From: Nitrospira sp.
Lineage (GTDB): Bacteria > Nitrospirota > Nitrospiria > Nitrospirales > Nitrospiraceae
Direction: 5' to 3'
Assembly (NCBI GenBank): GCA_018242665.1
Contig: JAFEBL010000019.1
Span: 1 to 36,051, forward strand
Length of the DNA stretch: 36,051 nucleotides
In this document: positions 35,009-36,051 of the stretch, one piece after another
Layout: every line of letters starts with the position of its first letter
How positions within the stretch are numbered: position 1 is the first letter of the stretch
The notes under the pieces: generated by a model
The model's database searches: none
What the model was told of the DNA's origin: nothing
Seen by the model: the letters and a program-made list of their open reading frames with translations, nothing else
Position numbers and translations under genes: made by a program

Positions 35009-35613
35009 GAAGGTTCATTAGTCGATCGATGGCGCTTGCTCTCTCGCTGGGGCTGACTCAGGCCTGCGCCTCCTCCCCCCCGGTGCACTTGTATACGTTG
35101 AGTACGGAAGCCTCTGGCGGCCAGCCTCCCGTCAAGGTCGCAAAAGAGCGCCGGATTATGATCGGTCCTGTGTCGATCCCCGACGTCGTCGACCGTCCGC
35201 AAATCGTGGTGCGATCCGGTCCCAACCAAGTCAGCGTGATCGACGATCATCGCTGGGCGGAACCGCTGAAGAATGAGGTCACTCGAGCAATCGCCAAGAA
35301 TATCGGCCGCCTAGTGGGGAGCAGTCGGGTATGGGCCTATCCGGAGAACGCCGGTGGATCGCTGGATTACCGTGTCTTGGTCGCTATTCAGCTTTTTGAA
35401 TCAACGCCGGGTCATGACGTGGTCATTGATGCCTTGTGGACTGTTCAAACTCTGCCCCAGGAGGGATCGCAACCCAAGACCGGTAGGTCACGCGTGGAAG
35501 AATCCATATCAGGCCAAGGCTATGAAGCAGTGGTGGCCGCTCATAGCCGTGCGATCGGCGTCGTCAGTCGCGACATCGCCGAAGCCATTCGCTCATTTGG
35601 AGAGGCGCCATGA
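35005..35613 (+). CDS. pqiC: PqiC-like outer-membrane lipoprotein (ABC-type transport auxiliary, DUF330)
   Basis: A 202-residue lipoprotein: signal MRRFISRSMALALSLGLTQAC with lipobox Cys21. The mature part matches PqiC/YmbA: PPVHLYTLSTEASG, then RRIMIGPVSIPDVVDRPQIVVR, DDHRWAEPLKNEVTRAIAKNIGRL and YRVLVAIQLFESTPGHDVVIDALWTV. PqiC sits at the outer membrane and docks the PqiB tube. The GTG start at 35005 overlaps the pqiB stop (GTGA). It is the last gene of the operon. Confidence 0.92.
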   Translation: MRRFISRSMALALSLGLTQACASSPPVHLYTLSTEASGGQPPVKVAKERRIMIGPVSIPDVVDRPQIVVRSGPNQVSVIDDHRWAEPLKNEVTRAIAKNIGRLVGSSRVWAYPENAGGSLDYRVLVAIQLFESTPGHDVVIDALWTVQTLPQEGSQPKTGRSRVEESISGQGYEAVVAAHSRAIGVVSRDIAEAIRSFGEAP

Positions 35614-36051
35614 CCAATCACTATCCGGACAGGTTGGCACAATGATACGCAGGGGCATAGGCAAAGCGGATTATGAACCACTCGTACCGTTGCGTCTGCT
35701 TTCGGGCACGACCATGGGAGCAAGGCTTGGGATTCTACAATAGCCGGTCTGTCTGAATATTTGCTGATCCTTAGATAGTAGGTATTGCATGTAGACCATA
35801 GTTTCATGTAATAGTTTCAATGACATATGCTAGTTAAAGCTTCACTTCACACCAGGTGCAATAGGACGCGGAGCGGAGCTAGGGGTGATTTTCCGGAAAT
35901 CCATGATGAACACGCACGTGTTTGGCGTTCAGGCGGCTGTCCTTCCAACACTACCGACCATGACCAGTCTCACCCAATACAACGGCTCATATACGCTGGA
36001 AGTTACTTCTTGCGCAATCCCATCCATGTGACCTTCCCCTGATTTCGTGGA
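35614..36051. other. Non-coding region at the right edge
   Basis: The 438 bases after pqiC contain no gene I can support. The stretch 35750-35835 is clearly richer in A and T than its surroundings and contains two copies of a TAGTTTCA-like sequence (35799 and 35812), suggesting a promoter region for a gene beyond the window. No hairpin with a T-run for the pqi operon was found. A short frame at 35827-36042 has no convincing start or product. Confidence 0.5.

Noticed and set aside
35827..36042. 71-codon frame at the right edge
   Set aside because: No ribosome binding site, no recognisable domain and unusual composition; probably chance.
1..36051. CRISPR arrays, tRNA or rRNA genes, insertion sequences, phage genes
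   Set aside because: I saw no spaced direct repeats, no cloverleaf-like or rRNA-like sequence and no transposase or integrase motifs in any frame.

Overview
The window reads as chromosomal DNA of a GC-rich, double-membraned (Gram-negative type) bacterium: it carries at least six predicted outer-membrane beta-barrels, five probable lipoproteins and an MCE/PqiABC lipid-transport operon. The combination of gene families (DUF3604 proteins beside a parvulin and a HupE/UreJ-like protein, paired sulfatases with a formylglycine-generating enzyme, FadL pairs, split PqiA) suggests Nitrospirota, probably Nitrospira. That taxonomic call is inference and was not tested by any search.

Layout. Positions 2-2983 (+) hold an error-prone DNA polymerase III alpha subunit (DnaE2/ImuC) that enters from outside the window. 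From 3317 to 25444 every gene is on the minus strand. Read in transcription order (right to left) the blocks are: a DUF3313 lipoprotein and a Bbp2-like barrel; OprB porin, two tandem FadL proteins and a phenol-degradation-type outer-membrane protein; a small exported helical protein, an YSC84/SYLF lipoprotein and a DUF4239 membrane protein; a membrane-anchored formylglycine-generating enzyme and an alginate-export-type porin; two paralogous sulfatases ending at a clear terminator; then a four-gene operon DUF3604 - peptidyl-prolyl isomerase - HupE/UreJ-like - DUF3604. From 25665 the genes alternate: a DUF4136 lipoprotein, a decayed copy of the small helical protein and a DUF4403 lipoprotein (+); a receiver-only response regulator, a soluble GAF-PAS histidine kinase and a bile-acid/sodium symporter family transporter (-); and pqiA1-pqiA2-pqiB-pqiC (+), whose genes are joined by 4-base stop/start overlaps.

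The most interesting signal is regulatory. A 16-base inverted repeat, CTGTCA-N4-TGACAG, occurs six times, always between genes. In each case a -10-like hexamer lies 23 bases (once 24) beyond the repeat, pointing toward a neighbouring gene, and nothing resembles a -35 box. This looks like a class II activator-dependent promoter. It would place the sulfatases, the OprB/FadL block, the DUF3313 and DUF4403 lipoproteins, the response regulator and PqiABC in one regulon. The half-site and 4-base spacer resemble Crp/Fnr-superfamily operators, but no such regulator is encoded in the window. The shared theme is the cell envelope: outer-membrane uptake, periplasmic hydrolysis and lipid traffic between membranes.
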